A stretch of 64,000 nt of DNA from Planctomycetales bacterium 71-10 (lineage in GTDB: Bacteria > Planctomycetota > Planctomycetia > Isosphaerales > Isosphaeraceae), in assembly GCA_001898385.1 (NCBI GenBank), contig MKTT01000089.1:113204-177203 (forward strand). Direction: 5' to 3'. The notes below the pieces were generated by a model, which was given only the letters and a program-made list of their open reading frames with translations, was not told the origin of the DNA and made no database searches. Positions 25,701-34,281 of the stretch are shown in pieces (the first letter of the stretch is position 1; each line of letters begins with the position of its first letter). A program made the position numbers and the translations under genes.

Positions 25701-27776
25701 GTTGTGCCAGTCCAGGAAGTAGATCGCGCCGTCGGGGCCGGTCTCGATGTCCGCCGGCCGGAAGTTGGGGTCGGACGAGAAGACGATGGGCTCCTGCTCG
25801 ACGGCCGTGAAGCCGGAGCCGTCGTCCTGGTACCTGTAGCGGTGGATCCCCTGGAAGCCGATCACGTTGGCCACCAGCAGGTCCCCCTGCCAGTCGTCGG
25901 GGAAGTGGGTGCTGGAGAGGATCTCGGTCCCGGCGCAGGGGCGGGTGCGCTGCTGGAAATACGGCTTCATCGGCCGGTGCTTCTCGGGGAAGTCCAGGTG
26001 GCCGGAGAAGGCGGCGGCGAAGTAGTTGACGTTGCCGGTGCCGTCGGTGACGAAGTCCTGGCCCCAGCGGTCGAAGACGTGGCCGTGGGGGTTGGCGAAC
26101 CCGTAGGTGACGTGGACGTCGATCTTCTGCGACCGCGGCTCATACCGGAAGACGCCGGCGTTGGCCAGGCGGACGGGCGGGCCGAACGGGGTCTCGATCT
26201 GCGAGTGGTGGAACGTCCCCTCCTGGAAGTAGACGTCGCCGCCGGGGCCGACGCGGAAGCTGTTGGACGTGTGGTGGGTGTCGGCCGAGTCGACGCCGCT
26301 GAGCACGCGGACGCGCGTGTCCGCCTTGTCGTCGCCGTCCGTGTCCTTCAGCAGCATGATGTCCGGCGCCTGGGCGACCAGCACGCCCTGGGGGACGATC
26401 TCGAAGCCGGTGGGGCAGTGCAGGTCGTCGACGAAGGTGGTCTGCTTGTCGGCCTTGCCGTCGCCGTCGGTGTCTTCCAGGATGATGATCTTGTCGTTGC
26501 GGGGCGACTTGGGCCGGTAGTGCGGGTAGGTCGGCCAGCAGGCGACCCACAGGCGCCCCTTGGCGTCGAAGGTCATCTGCACGGGCTTGGCCAGGTCCGG
26601 GAACTGCTCCTCGGACGCGAACAGGTTCACCTTCAGGCCCTTGCCGGGGGTCATCTTGGCGATGGCCTCCTCGCCGCCCAGGTAGAGGTGCTCGCCGTTG
26701 GGGCCGGCGCCCGGCTTGTTGGTGACGACCGGGATGAACCGCGGCGTGTTGGCGTCGTCGACCGCGCCGGGGTTCTCGCCGGCGGCGATGGCCCAGATCC
26801 GCTTGTCGCGGTTGGCCGTCATGACGTCCAGGACTTCCATCTCGCGCTGGGCGACGACGCGGTTGGTCTGGTTCTCCACGAACGCCAGGTCGGCCCGGCC
26901 GCCGTAGATGGAGTAGCCGTCGACGGTCCGGTAGCGGTTGAACCAGGCGTCGGACTTGTCCAGCACGGCCTGGCGGAGCTTCTCGAACCGGGCGGGGTCG
27001 CGCCGCTGGACGTCGCCGAAGAGGGCCCGCTCGACGGCCTCAGCGACGGCCTTGTCCCCCTCGGACGTCAGGTGGATGCCGTTGATGGTCAGCGGCTTCT
27101 CGGCCTTGGCGTAGAGCTTCTGGGTGGGGTGGAACAGGTCGATGAAGCGGACGCCGCGGGCCTCGGCCAGCTCGGCCATGACGGCGGTGATCCGTTCGAG
27201 CCGGACGTTCGCCTCCTTGCCGTCGGGGAGCGACGGGTCGTGGCGGTCCTCGAAAGCGATCGGCGAGAACAGCACGAGCTTGGGCGCCGACTCGCCGTTG
27301 TACTTCTGGGCGAGCGTGTGCTTGATGAAGGCGTCGAGGTCGGCGCGGAACTGGGCCAGGCCGCCGTACGACTCGTTGTAGCCGAAGAACGCGCAGACGA
27401 CGTCGGTCCGGTTCTTCGCCAGCCACTCGTCGGGCTCGCCGAACGCGGCCGAGCGGAGCCGGATGGTCAGCTCGTCGCCCGAGAACGCCAGGTTGCGGAT
27501 CGTCAGGCGGTGGTCGGGGAACCGGCTGTGGACGGTCGCCTCCAGCCAGCCGGTGTGCTGCATGCGATCGGCCAGGGTGTTGCCGATGACGCTGATGTGC
27601 GCGCCCTTCGGCAGTTCCAGGCTGGGGTCCGGCAGCCGCCCGTCCCGGGCCAGGCCGACCGGGGCCGCCGCCGACAGGGCCCAGGCCGCGATCGCCCCGA
27701 CCGCGACCCTCCACGCCCCGATCGACCGCCCGCGTCGCCGCGTCCCGAAGTGCGGGAGAACGTCCATCTTGCCCAT
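22722..27776 (-). CDS. Giant PVC-type haem-binding protein: SGNH-like, propeller dehydrogenase, HEAT, discoidin-like, cupredoxin and cytochrome c domains
   Basis: 1684 aa. A Tat-like or long Sec signal covers about 1-45. An SGNH/GDSL-like domain follows (about 55-270; GNTLADRMQ, SGDELTIRL, FGYNESYGG, NGIHLTSEGD), then a PVC membrane-bound dehydrogenase propeller (about 330-690; ILEDTDGDGKADKQTTFVDDL, then LLKDTDGDDKADTRV) and HEAT-like repeats (about 710-1090). A discoidin/F5-8C-like segment (about 1100-1200; SRAIDGNTSG, PWWEVDLG) precedes more helical repeats. A cupredoxin (about 1330-1450) has ligands in MPHNFVVT and VCTYPGHWRRM. A cytochrome c motif CASCH and a His-rich tail (HAAHGAGHAHGSGH) end the protein. 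It is an exported redox protein; the substrate is unknown. The start is uncertain: TTG 27782, ATG 27776 or ATG 27767. Confidence 0.9.
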   Translation of the reverse strand: MGKMDVLPHFGTRRRGRSIGAWRVAVGAIAAWALSAAAPVGLARDGRLPDPSLELPKGAHISVIGNTLADRMQHTGWLEATVHSRFPDHRLTIRNLAFSGDELTIRLRSAAFGEPDEWLAKNRTDVVCAFFGYNESYGGLAQFRADLDAFIKHTLAQKYNGESAPKLVLFSPIAFEDRHDPSLPDGKEANVRLERITAVMAELAEARGVRFIDLFHPTQKLYAKAEKPLTINGIHLTSEGDKAVAEAVERALFGDVQRRDPARFEKLRQAVLDKSDAWFNRYRTVDGYSIYGGRADLAFVENQTNRVVAQREMEVLDVMTANRDKRIWAIAAGENPGAVDDANTPRFIPVVTNKPGAGPNGEHLYLGGEEAIAKMTPGKGLKVNLFASEEQFPDLAKPVQMTFDAKGRLWVACWPTYPHYRPKSPRNDKIIILEDTDGDGKADKQTTFVDDLHCPTGFEIVPQGVLVAQAPDIMLLKDTDGDDKADTRVRVLSGVDSADTHHTSNSFRVGPGGDVYFQEGTFHHSQIETPFGPPVRLANAGVFRYEPRSQKIDVHVTYGFANPHGHVFDRWGQDFVTDGTGNVNYFAAAFSGHLDFPEKHRPMKPYFQQRTRPCAGTEILSSTHFPDDWQGDLLVANVIGFQGIHRYRYQDDGSGFTAVEQEPIVFSSDPNFRPADIETGPDGAIYFLDWHNPLIGHMQHNLRDPSRDAVHGRVYRVTHEGRPLATPAAIAGRPVAELLELLKSTEDRVRYRAKAELCARPSAEVVPALADWVAKLDPKDADFEHHVLEALWVHQTYDVVDLDLLKRCLTASDARARAAAVRVLCCWRDRVPDALEILRKLARDEHPRVRLEVVRAASFFDEPDALDVALTTAESPTDYYLDYARGETLRALEPAVKKALREGRTIEFRSDAAARYFLDRAATEDLLKMTRTAPVLREILFRPGASEDDRRKALADLAGLVGKSPARVLVEDLTARDAEGAAAVADAVAMELARLLGERDRAELADVRKEAEALATAGKSPIARRIGYAAIVAADGSADAAWGLASRSVPALRDFLAAAPLIRDPIVRSGLYPKVEPLLDALPAGLTGSGGKGTLGRFVRIALPRRGTLTLAEVEVIGEGRNLARGGKATQKNTSNGGEASRAIDGNTSGAYGAGGQTHTEEQTDAPWWEVDLGAEHPIEAIVVHNRTEGELGRRLRGYELSVLDASRQVVDRKADNPAPEASARFEYAGDGPAGLVRRAAMEALTTMRGREADAFRALAKFVREGEPVDRRAAVAAIQKLPASSWPDDALEPLADALLADVAKVPVAERRSPAALDALQLGDLVASRLPGDRAKTVRKALGDLGVRAIRIGTVLEQMRYDVDRIVVQAGKPVEFVFENVDVMPHNFVVTQAGALEEVGELAEKTGLQPDAMKRQYVPPSDKILLASKLLQPREVERIAFTAPTTPGVLPYVCTYPGHWRRMYGALYVVEDLDEYLASPEAYLAAHPTPIADELLKSTRPRTEWTFDDLKASLAQLDADAGRSFQNGRQLFQLASCASCHKLGGVGQEFGPDLAKLEPKQNPADLLKNVLDPSAVINEKFTSYAIELESGQAVTGLIVGETGDAIQVVENPLASAVPRTIAKADVADRVKSKTSLMPKGLLDKLTREEILDLIAYVAAAGDPSHPLFRNAHAAHGAGHAHGSGH

Positions 27777-28051
27777 CCCCAATACCCGCGCGTACGGCCG
27801 GCCGCCCGCCGGGACCGTCCAGGGTCCCGCGAACCGTGCAGACGCCGCCGCCCCTCGCGCGAACCCCTATTGTCGATCGCATCCAGGCCGATTTCAATCA
27901 AGAAGCCAACTCCCGATGCCTCCTGCCCCGTTTCACCGGCATGCGCGCCGCCATCCCCCATCCCGGACGGCCGATCCTTGACCGGCCGGCCGACCCTCGT
28001 CATGCTCTCCGCGGAGGCATGACCTTTGTCGGACGGCGCAAGGAGGGGACC

Positions 28052-29728
28052 ATGACGCGACGATGGCGGGCGGCGGCGTTCGGATTCCTGGCGATCCTGG
28101 CGGGCGCGGGCGAGGCGAGGGCCCAGCCCGCGGTGAAAGTCGAGGGCCGCGTCCTCGACGCCGACAGCAAGCCGGCCGCTGGCGCGGAGGTCGCCACGTT
28201 CTGGGGCGCGGACGAGAAGACCGGCGACCTGAAGGCGTTCAGCGGCGTCAAGACCGACGCCGACGGCCGGTTCGCGCTCAAGGAGGAGGTCTACGGGCCC
28301 TCGCTCGCCCTGGCCGCCTACGACGCCGGCCGCAAGAACGCCGGCCTGGCCGTCGTGCCGAAGGACGCGCTGGACAAGCCCGTGGAGATCCGCCTGGCCC
28401 CGGCCGTGCGCGTCCACGGCAAGCTCGACAGCAAGGAGCTGGGCCACGCGCCGCCGTGGGCCAACATCTACATGTATCTCCCGGACAAGCAGAACCGGAT
28501 CCTGCAACGCGGGGGGAAGCAGGCGGAGTTCTCCTTCGTCGTCCCGGCGGGCGAATACCTGCTGAACGCGTACGGCCAGGACGTCCGGGGCGTCAAGAAG
28601 CCCCTGACCCTCAAGCCCGACGAGCCCGACGTCGACCTGGGGACGATCGACCTCCCCGCGCAGGCCCTGGCGCTGCTGAAGGGGAAGCCGATGCCCGCGT
28701 GGACGCTGGCCGACGCCCGGGGCGTGAAGAAGGACGTGACCATCGCCGACTTCCGCGGCAAGTGGGTCCTCATCGACGTCTGGGGCTACTGGTGCGGCCC
28801 GTGCGTCCGCCAGCTCGGCGAGCTGATCGACTTCTACGAGGAGCACGAGGCCGACCGCGACAAGTTCGAGATCCTCGCCCTCCACGACGGCTCGGTGAAG
28901 GACCTCGTCGAGATGGACGCGAAGACCGAGGCGACGAAGACGTCCATCTGGCGCGGTCGCGACCTGCCGTTCCCGGTCCTCCTGGACGCCGGCCCCGGCG
29001 GCGAGGAGGGTGCCGGCCACGGCGCGACGGTCGACGCCCTCCAGATCCAGGCGTTCCCCACGTCCCTCCTCGTCGACCCGGACGGCATCCTCGTCGGCGA
29101 GACGAACGCGGAGATGCTGGCGAAGAAGCTGCCACCGATCCCGATGGCCCGCCGCGTCCCCCGGGCGCTCGACCGCTTCGTCGCCCTCGGCGTGAGCCCG
29201 AATCCCCTGGACAAGGCGATGGAGTTCCTCTCCCGCGCGGGCGACGTCCCCATCATCCTCGACGAGGAATCCTTGAAGGCGGCCGGTGTGGAGCCCGACG
29301 ACAAGACCTGGCTGAAGCTCGGGGCCGGGCTCTCGCTGCGGAGCTGGCTCGGCCTGACGCTCGACGCCCTGGGCCTGGACGTGAAGCCGGCCGACGACGG
29401 CCTGCACGTCGTCAAGGCCGAGGGACCTCGCGAGCAGTCGCCGGTCCAGCAGGCGACGAACCGCGCCCTCGCCGAGAAGCTGTCGAAGCCCGGCTCGTTC
29501 TCGATCGAGGACGCCGAGCTGGAGGACGTCCCCGGCATCCTGGAGGAACTGACCGGCGAGAGCTTCGTCCTCGACCCCGTCGCCCTCAAGGCCGGCCGCC
29601 TCGACCCGCACGCCCGCGTCTCCGGCAAGGTGCAGGACGCGCCGCTGGACAGGGCGATCGAAGACCTCCTGAAGCCGATCGGCGTCCGATTCGACATCCG
29701 GGATGAGGCGGTGATCTTCACGAAGTGA
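28052..29728 (+). CDS. TlpA-like thioredoxin-fold protein with N-terminal carboxypeptidase-regulatory and C-terminal STN-like domains
   Basis: 558 aa. AGGAGGGGACC sets the start at 28052. The signal peptide is residues 1-25 (ending ARAQ). A beta-sandwich CarboxypepD_reg-like domain follows (VEGRVLDADSKPAAGAEV, about 30-110). A thioredoxin/TlpA domain comes next (about 205-370) with YWCGPC near residue 250 and the cis-Pro segment QAFPTSLLVDPDG. The C-terminal 170 residues contain two copies of a short STN/secretin-like unit (MEFLSRAGDVPIILDEESLKAAGV... and IPGILEELTGESFVLDP-type). It is a periplasmic thiol-disulphide protein. It is divergent from the giant PVC redox gene across a 275-bp shared promoter region, so a link to cytochrome maturation is possible but inferred. 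Confidence 0.87.
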   Translation: MTRRWRAAAFGFLAILAGAGEARAQPAVKVEGRVLDADSKPAAGAEVATFWGADEKTGDLKAFSGVKTDADGRFALKEEVYGPSLALAAYDAGRKNAGLAVVPKDALDKPVEIRLAPAVRVHGKLDSKELGHAPPWANIYMYLPDKQNRILQRGGKQAEFSFVVPAGEYLLNAYGQDVRGVKKPLTLKPDEPDVDLGTIDLPAQALALLKGKPMPAWTLADARGVKKDVTIADFRGKWVLIDVWGYWCGPCVRQLGELIDFYEEHEADRDKFEILALHDGSVKDLVEMDAKTEATKTSIWRGRDLPFPVLLDAGPGGEEGAGHGATVDALQIQAFPTSLLVDPDGILVGETNAEMLAKKLPPIPMARRVPRALDRFVALGVSPNPLDKAMEFLSRAGDVPIILDEESLKAAGVEPDDKTWLKLGAGLSLRSWLGLTLDALGLDVKPADDGLHVVKAEGPREQSPVQQATNRALAEKLSKPGSFSIEDAELEDVPGILEELTGESFVLDPVALKAGRLDPHARVSGKVQDAPLDRAIEDLLKPIGVRFDIRDEAVIFTK

Positions 29729-29755
29729 GGCCGAAGCCGGGCGCTGGGCGCGTCG

Positions 29756-30118
29756 TCATCGCATCAGGAACGCCCTCGCCCGGTCCCGGATCGCTTCCCA
29801 TTCGGGGTGATCGCGGAAGCTCGCGTTGCTCCAGAAGTCCTCTTCGAACGCCTCGCCCCCGAAACTCTTCCGGGCCAGGGCGGACTCGATCTCCCGCGCC
29901 GCCTGGACGATCGCGAGGCCCGCGGCCTCCGGATACTTCGCCAGGATGCAGTCGACGAGGTAGTGGTGAAGGTCCTCCGCCAGGTCCTCTCCGATGGCGA
30001 TCTCGCCGCCGCCGCCGACCCGGGAGATCGTATGTTCGGGGTCGTCCGCGAACGCCCCGAGGACGGACGTCAACTCGCGGAACCACCATAAGTCGCATTC
30101 TTCGATCTCGATCGGCAT
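29756..30118 (-). CDS. Hypothetical protein
   Basis: 120 aa, acidic, cytoplasmic. The start at 30118 has a GAGGGTTGAGGC ribosome-binding region. Contents include ECDLWWFRELTSVLGAF and a C-terminal EWEAIRDRARAFLMR. I do not recognise the family. It is convergent with the TlpA-like gene and divergent from the methyltransferase operon. Confidence 0.6.
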   Translation of the reverse strand: MPIEIEECDLWWFRELTSVLGAFADDPEHTISRVGGGGEIAIGEDLAEDLHHYLVDCILAKYPEAAGLAIVQAAREIESALARKSFGGEAFEEDFWSNASFRDHPEWEAIRDRARAFLMR

Positions 30119-30200
30119 GCCTCAACCCTCCCGGGTGCTGGACGGCCATCGTACAATCGGCCGCGTCGCCGACGTCAGCCGAATCCCGGGGCCGCCCACC

Positions 30201-30911
30201 TTGACCCAGCTCCTCCCCGACCTCAAGACCCGCCGCCGCAGCCCCGAGGTCATGGACCAGCCCGGCCTGGACCCGGCCGAGCACGCGCGGGCGCTGGAGG
30301 CGCTGCGGCGCGTCAACCTGTTCAGCGCCACAGTGCGGGCGACATGGCCGCGGATCCGGGCGTTCGCGAACGACCGAGCCGCCCCCCTGCGGCTGCTGGA
30401 CGTCGCGTGCGGCGGCGGCGACTTCGCGGCGAGGATCGCTCGGAGGGCCCGGAGCGAGGGGGTGGCGCTGGAGGTCTCCGGCTGCGACATGAGCGAGTTC
30501 GCCGTCGCCCACGCGACGGAGCACGCACGGCGGTCGGGGGTCCCGGCGAGCTTCTTCCGGCACGACGTCCTGGCGCAGCCGTTCCCGGAGGGGTTCGACG
30601 TCCTCACCTGCTCGCTGTTCCTCCATCACCTGGACGAGCCCGAGGCCGTCGGCCTGCTGCGGGCGATGAAGGCCGCCGGCAAGCTCCTGCTGGTGGACGA
30701 CCTGGAGCGCGGGCGGGCGGGCTGGCTGCTGGCGTACGCCGGGATCCGCATCCTGTCGCGGTCGGCCGTGGCGCACGTCGACGGCCCGCTGTCCGTCGAG
30801 GGCGCGTTCACGCGCGACGAGGCCCGCACGCTCGCCGAGGCCGCCGGCTGGGAGCGGCCCGAGGCCGTCGGCCGCTTCCCCTGCCGGTTCCTGCTGGCAG
30901 AGGGGCGATGA
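30201..30911 (+). CDS. Class I SAM-dependent methyltransferase of the type III PKS operon
   Basis: 236 aa from TTG 30201, chosen because family-like sequence begins here (LTQLLPDLKTRRRSPEVMDQPGLDP). An ATG at 30117 would add 28 residues but overlaps the divergent gene; neither has a good ribosome-binding site. SAM-binding motif I is LLDVACGGGDFAARIA, followed by SGCDMSEFAV and FDVLTCSLFLHHL. It likely methylates the polyketide product or an intermediate of the operon. Its stop overlaps the next start as ATGA, showing translational coupling with the FAD oxidoreductase. Confidence 0.85.
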   Translation: MTQLLPDLKTRRRSPEVMDQPGLDPAEHARALEALRRVNLFSATVRATWPRIRAFANDRAAPLRLLDVACGGGDFAARIARRARSEGVALEVSGCDMSEFAVAHATEHARRSGVPASFFRHDVLAQPFPEGFDVLTCSLFLHHLDEPEAVGLLRAMKAAGKLLLVDDLERGRAGWLLAYAGIRILSRSAVAHVDGPLSVEGAFTRDEARTLAEAAGWERPEAVGRFPCRFLLAEGR

Positions 30912-31990
30912 CCGGCGATTACGACGCCGTGGTCGTCGGCGCGGGGCCGGCCGGCTCGACGGCGGCGCGAGAGCTCGCGCGTCGGGGGCTCCGCGCCCTG
31001 CTCGTCGACCGCGCGCACTTCCCCCGCCCCAAGGTCTGCGGCTGCTGCCTGAACCCGCGGGCCCTGGCGACGCTCGATCGGGCGGGCCTGGGCGCGCTCC
31101 CCGCGAGCCTGGGGGCCGTGCCGCTGGCCGGCCTGGAGCTGGCGGCCGGGCGTCGTCGCGCGACGCTCCACCACCCGCTCGGCGTCGCCCTCTCGCGCGA
31201 CGCCCTCGACGCCGCGCTGGTCGACGCGGCGGTCGCCGCCGGGGCCGAGTTCCTGCCGAGGGCGTCGGCGACGCTCGCGCCGGGGGGGATCCGGCTGAAG
31301 GTCGGCGACGGCTCGCGCGACGTCCGCGCGCGGTTCGTCGTCTCGGCGACGGGCCTGGGCGACGGCCTGTTCCCGGCCGACGACCGCGCGACGCCCTCGC
31401 CGCGTTCGAAGGTCGGCGCGGGGACGATCCTCGACGCCGCGCCGGCCGGCTACGCCCCCGGCCGGATCTTCATGGCGTGCGGGGCGGGGGGGTACGTCGG
31501 GCTCGTCGTGCTGGAGGACGGCCGGCTGGACGTCGCCGCGGCGCTCGACCCGGCCGCCGTCCGCGCGGCCGGCGGCCCCGGCGCACTCGCCGCGAGGATC
31601 CTGGCGGGCACGCGCCTGCCCGACGTCCCCGGGCTGGCCGACGCCCGCTGGCGGGGGACGCCGGCGCTCTCGCGGTCGCCGGGGCGGGTGGCGGAGGGGA
31701 CCGTCTTCCGCGTCGGCGACTCGGCCGGCTACGTCGAACCCTTCACCGGCGAGGGGATGGCCTGGGCCCTCGCGGGCGGCGAGGCCCTGGCCGCCATCCT
31801 GGCCGAAGACCCCGACCCCGCCGGGCGCTGGGCGCGCGAGCATCGTCGGATCGTCCGGGATCGTCAGTTCGCCTGCCGGGCCGTCGCGAGGGTCCTGCGC
31901 TCGCCCGCGATGACGTCGGTCATGGCCGCGGCCCTGGAAATCCGGCCCGGCCTGGCCCGGCCGTTGCTGTCGGCCATGCATCGAGATTAG
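30908..31990 (+). CDS. FAD-dependent oxidoreductase (geranylgeranyl reductase/hydroxylase family)
   Basis: 360 aa. The start overlaps the methyltransferase stop (ATGA). The Rossmann FAD motif is VVVGAGPAGSTAARELARRG (about 8-27), followed by RPKVCGCCLNPRAL, a family mark of geranylgeranyl reductases and related flavin hydroxylases. The second FAD motif is VFRVGDSAGYVEPFTGEGM (about 268-286). Together with the polyketide synthase and methyltransferase it resembles srs-type phenolic-lipid operons, where a flavoprotein hydroxylates the ring. That role is inferred from context. Confidence 0.88.
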   Translation: MTGDYDAVVVGAGPAGSTAARELARRGLRALLVDRAHFPRPKVCGCCLNPRALATLDRAGLGALPASLGAVPLAGLELAAGRRRATLHHPLGVALSRDALDAALVDAAVAAGAEFLPRASATLAPGGIRLKVGDGSRDVRARFVVSATGLGDGLFPADDRATPSPRSKVGAGTILDAAPAGYAPGRIFMACGAGGYVGLVVLEDGRLDVAAALDPAAVRAAGGPGALAARILAGTRLPDVPGLADARWRGTPALSRSPGRVAEGTVFRVGDSAGYVEPFTGEGMAWALAGGEALAAILAEDPDPAGRWAREHRRIVRDRQFACRAVARVLRSPAMTSVMAAALEIRPGLARPLLSAMHRD

Positions 31991-32017
31991 AGTCGACCCC
32001 AACCGCGAGGCCCCCTC

Positions 32018-33115
32018 ATGCACGTCGAACTCCTGGGGATCGGCACGGCGACGCCGCCGCTGAGAATCGACCGGTCGGAGTCGATCGACGCCGCGCGGGC
32101 GCTGTGCGCGGAGGACGACGACCACGGCGAGCTGCTGGCGAGCCTGTATCGCCAGTCGGGCGTGGACGCGCGGCACGTCGTCTACCGGCCGGAGGAGTTC
32201 CGGCGGATCGTCTACGGCGAGGGGGACTGCAACACCCCGTTCGTCGCGAAGGGCGTCGGCGACCCCGGCCCGTCGACGGCCGTCCGCATGGAGCGGTTCG
32301 AGGCCGAGGCCCTGCCGCTGGCCGAGGAGGCGAGCCGCGTCGCGCTGGGGCGGTCGGGCGTCGACCCCGGATCGATCACGCACCTGGTGACGGTCTCCTG
32401 CACGGGGCTCGCCGCGCCGGGGGTGGACCTGGGGCTGATGGGACGGCTGGGGCTCTCCCCGACGGTCGAGCGCACGCACGTCGGCTTCATGGGCTGCCAT
32501 GGCGCGCTGAACGGGCTGCGCGTGGCGCGGGGCCTGATCGCGGCCGAGCCCGGGGCGCGCGTCCTGCTCTGCTCGGTCGAGCTGTGCAGCCTCCATTATT
32601 CCTACGGCTGGAACCCGCGGCGGATGGTCGGCAACGCCCTGTTCGCCGACGGGGCCGCGGCCGTCGTCCTGGGGCCGCCTTCAGCTCGCCCCGCCTGGCG
32701 GCTGGCGGCGAACGGCGCGTGCCTGTTCCCGGGCTCCGAGGGGGCGATGGCCTGGCACGTCCGCGACCACGGCTTCGAGATGGTCCTCTCCACGCGCGTC
32801 CCGGGGCTGATCCAGAAGCACGTCGGCCCCTGGCTGGAATCGTGGCTGTCGCGATCGGGCCTGGCGGTCGCCGACGTGAGATCGTGGGCCGTCCACCCCG
32901 GCGGCCCCCGGGTCCTCGCGTGCGTGACCGAGGCCCTGGGCCTGCCGGCCGAATCCGTCGCGACCTCGCGTTCCGTCCTGGCCCGCTACGGCAACATGTC
33001 GTCCGCCACCGTCCTGTTCATCCTCGACGAGTTGTCCCGCGCCGACGCCCCCCGGCCGTGCGTCGCCCTGGGCTTCGGCCCCGGACTGGCGGCGGAGGGG
33101 GCGCTGTTTCGTTGA
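32018..33115 (+). CDS. Type III polyketide synthase (chalcone/stilbene synthase-like)
   Basis: 365 aa, normal for the family. The catalytic triad is complete: Cys160 in GFMGCHGALNGLR, His293 in AVHPGGPRVL and Asn326 in YGNMSSATV. The N-terminal thiolase-like half includes VSCTGLAAPGVD. Such enzymes extend acyl starters with malonyl-CoA and cyclise the product to alkylresorcinols or alkylpyrones. The product here cannot be predicted. It is the third gene of an operon with a methyltransferase and an FAD oxidoreductase, separated from the latter by only 27 nt. Confidence 0.92.
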   Translation: MHVELLGIGTATPPLRIDRSESIDAARALCAEDDDHGELLASLYRQSGVDARHVVYRPEEFRRIVYGEGDCNTPFVAKGVGDPGPSTAVRMERFEAEALPLAEEASRVALGRSGVDPGSITHLVTVSCTGLAAPGVDLGLMGRLGLSPTVERTHVGFMGCHGALNGLRVARGLIAAEPGARVLLCSVELCSLHYSYGWNPRRMVGNALFADGAAAVVLGPPSARPAWRLAANGACLFPGSEGAMAWHVRDHGFEMVLSTRVPGLIQKHVGPWLESWLSRSGLAVADVRSWAVHPGGPRVLACVTEALGLPAESVATSRSVLARYGNMSSATVLFILDELSRADAPRPCVALGFGPGLAAEGALFR

Positions 33116-33210
33116 TGGCGGTCCTCACAAGCCACGCCCTCCACCGTTGAACATGGATGATTGCTGGACTACTGTAGAAACGGGCACCATGGTCAAGTCC
33201 GAACGATGAG

Positions 33211-34281
33211 GTGTGTGTGGTCTGGGTCCTGTTCTCCATGGCGGCCGTTTTCGCCTCCCTCGGCCTGCTGTGTTACATGGCCGTTGAGTTCTCCTGGAAG
33301 AGCGTGGGGGCGTACTTCTCAACCGCCTGGTTGAAGCCCACTCTCTCGATACTCAAGTGGCTGTCCGGCACCGTCGCCGTCCTTGCGAAGAGTATCGAAA
33401 CTTCGGATCAACAGCTCGCGACCTGGACCGCGTACATCGTCCTGGCGGGTCTGCTCCTCTGGGAACTTGTCGACAACCGAAGCTCGATAAAGAGGGACGC
33501 TGACAAGAAGTCCGCCGAAGAAGCCTCAAAGGAACGCGACGCCGCCTATGAGTTGGTGAGGGATCAGGGCTACCTGAGGACGAAACTGCTGGTGTCGCTC
33601 GGTGAACTCGTCGCCCACAAGAAACAACGGGCCCTGGGCACCCTGGGTCGGATCTCGGAAGGAGCGTTCTCGCGGGATATCCGAGGGGCTCATCTCGCAG
33701 GCCTATCGCCGCACGATCAGAGGCTGCTCATCCTCCAAACCCTCACGTCTTTCCTGCATGAGTTGCTGCCTCGTTGCGAGGAAAGCGAGAGGCAAAACTT
33801 CCGAGTGGGATTCTACGTAGAAAAAGAGGGGAGGATGGAGCCCGTAGAATCCTGGGATCATCGCCGGAAGGCCCGGCAGTTCTTGACATCTTACGAACGG
33901 GTCCCCGACAAATTCCGACTCTCATGCGAGAATAAAGCGGCCTACGCGGTGCAATGCGTCAAGCAGCGAAAGCTGTTGATCGTGCCGGATTGCCTGGATG
34001 ACGGGACCTACTACTTCCCGGAACAGGCGGGTTATTTGAAATCCCTGATCGCTTTCCCGATCATAGATTTCGTCAGGGCCAAGCAACCCATCGCAGCCTC
34101 AATCGTGGTCGACACAAATGTGGAAGGATTCTTCAGCGAAGAAGACCGACCTACGATCGAAAGCTACATGGAACAGTTCGCCCTCCAGCTCGATCTCGAA
34201 GCCGTGGCTGAAATGCTCCTGACGACTTCCGGAGTCTCCTCCAGTGGCAAAAAAGGACACAGAAAGCAAAAACCTGGCTAA
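33211..34281 (+). CDS. Membrane protein with C-terminal GAF-like domain
   Basis: 356 aa from GTG 33211 (ATG 33238 is an alternative). Two hydrophobic helices are visible (about 3-25 and 70-90), then a charged, probably coiled-coil linker (about 95-140). A GAF-like sensor region occupies about 170-335 (AYAVQCVKQRKLLIVPDCLDD, KSLIAFPIIDF, FFSEEDRPTIESYMEQFALQL). The gene is less GC-rich than its neighbours, suggesting separate ancestry. It overlaps a small ORF at its 3' end. It probably senses a small ligand or redox state at the membrane; no output domain is present, so a partner is expected. Confidence 0.75.
   Translation: MCVVWVLFSMAAVFASLGLLCYMAVEFSWKSVGAYFSTAWLKPTLSILKWLSGTVAVLAKSIETSDQQLATWTAYIVLAGLLLWELVDNRSSIKRDADKKSAEEASKERDAAYELVRDQGYLRTKLLVSLGELVAHKKQRALGTLGRISEGAFSRDIRGAHLAGLSPHDQRLLILQTLTSFLHELLPRCEESERQNFRVGFYVEKEGRMEPVESWDHRRKARQFLTSYERVPDKFRLSCENKAAYAVQCVKQRKLLIVPDCLDDGTYYFPEQAGYLKSLIAFPIIDFVRAKQPIAASIVVDTNVEGFFSEEDRPTIESYMEQFALQLDLEAVAEMLLTTSGVSSSGKKGHRKQKPG

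Noticed and set aside
22458..28022. 1854-codon open frame on the plus strand opposite the giant PVC gene
   Set aside because: The sense-strand protein has clear domains; the antisense frame is low-complexity and arises from codon bias in high-GC DNA.
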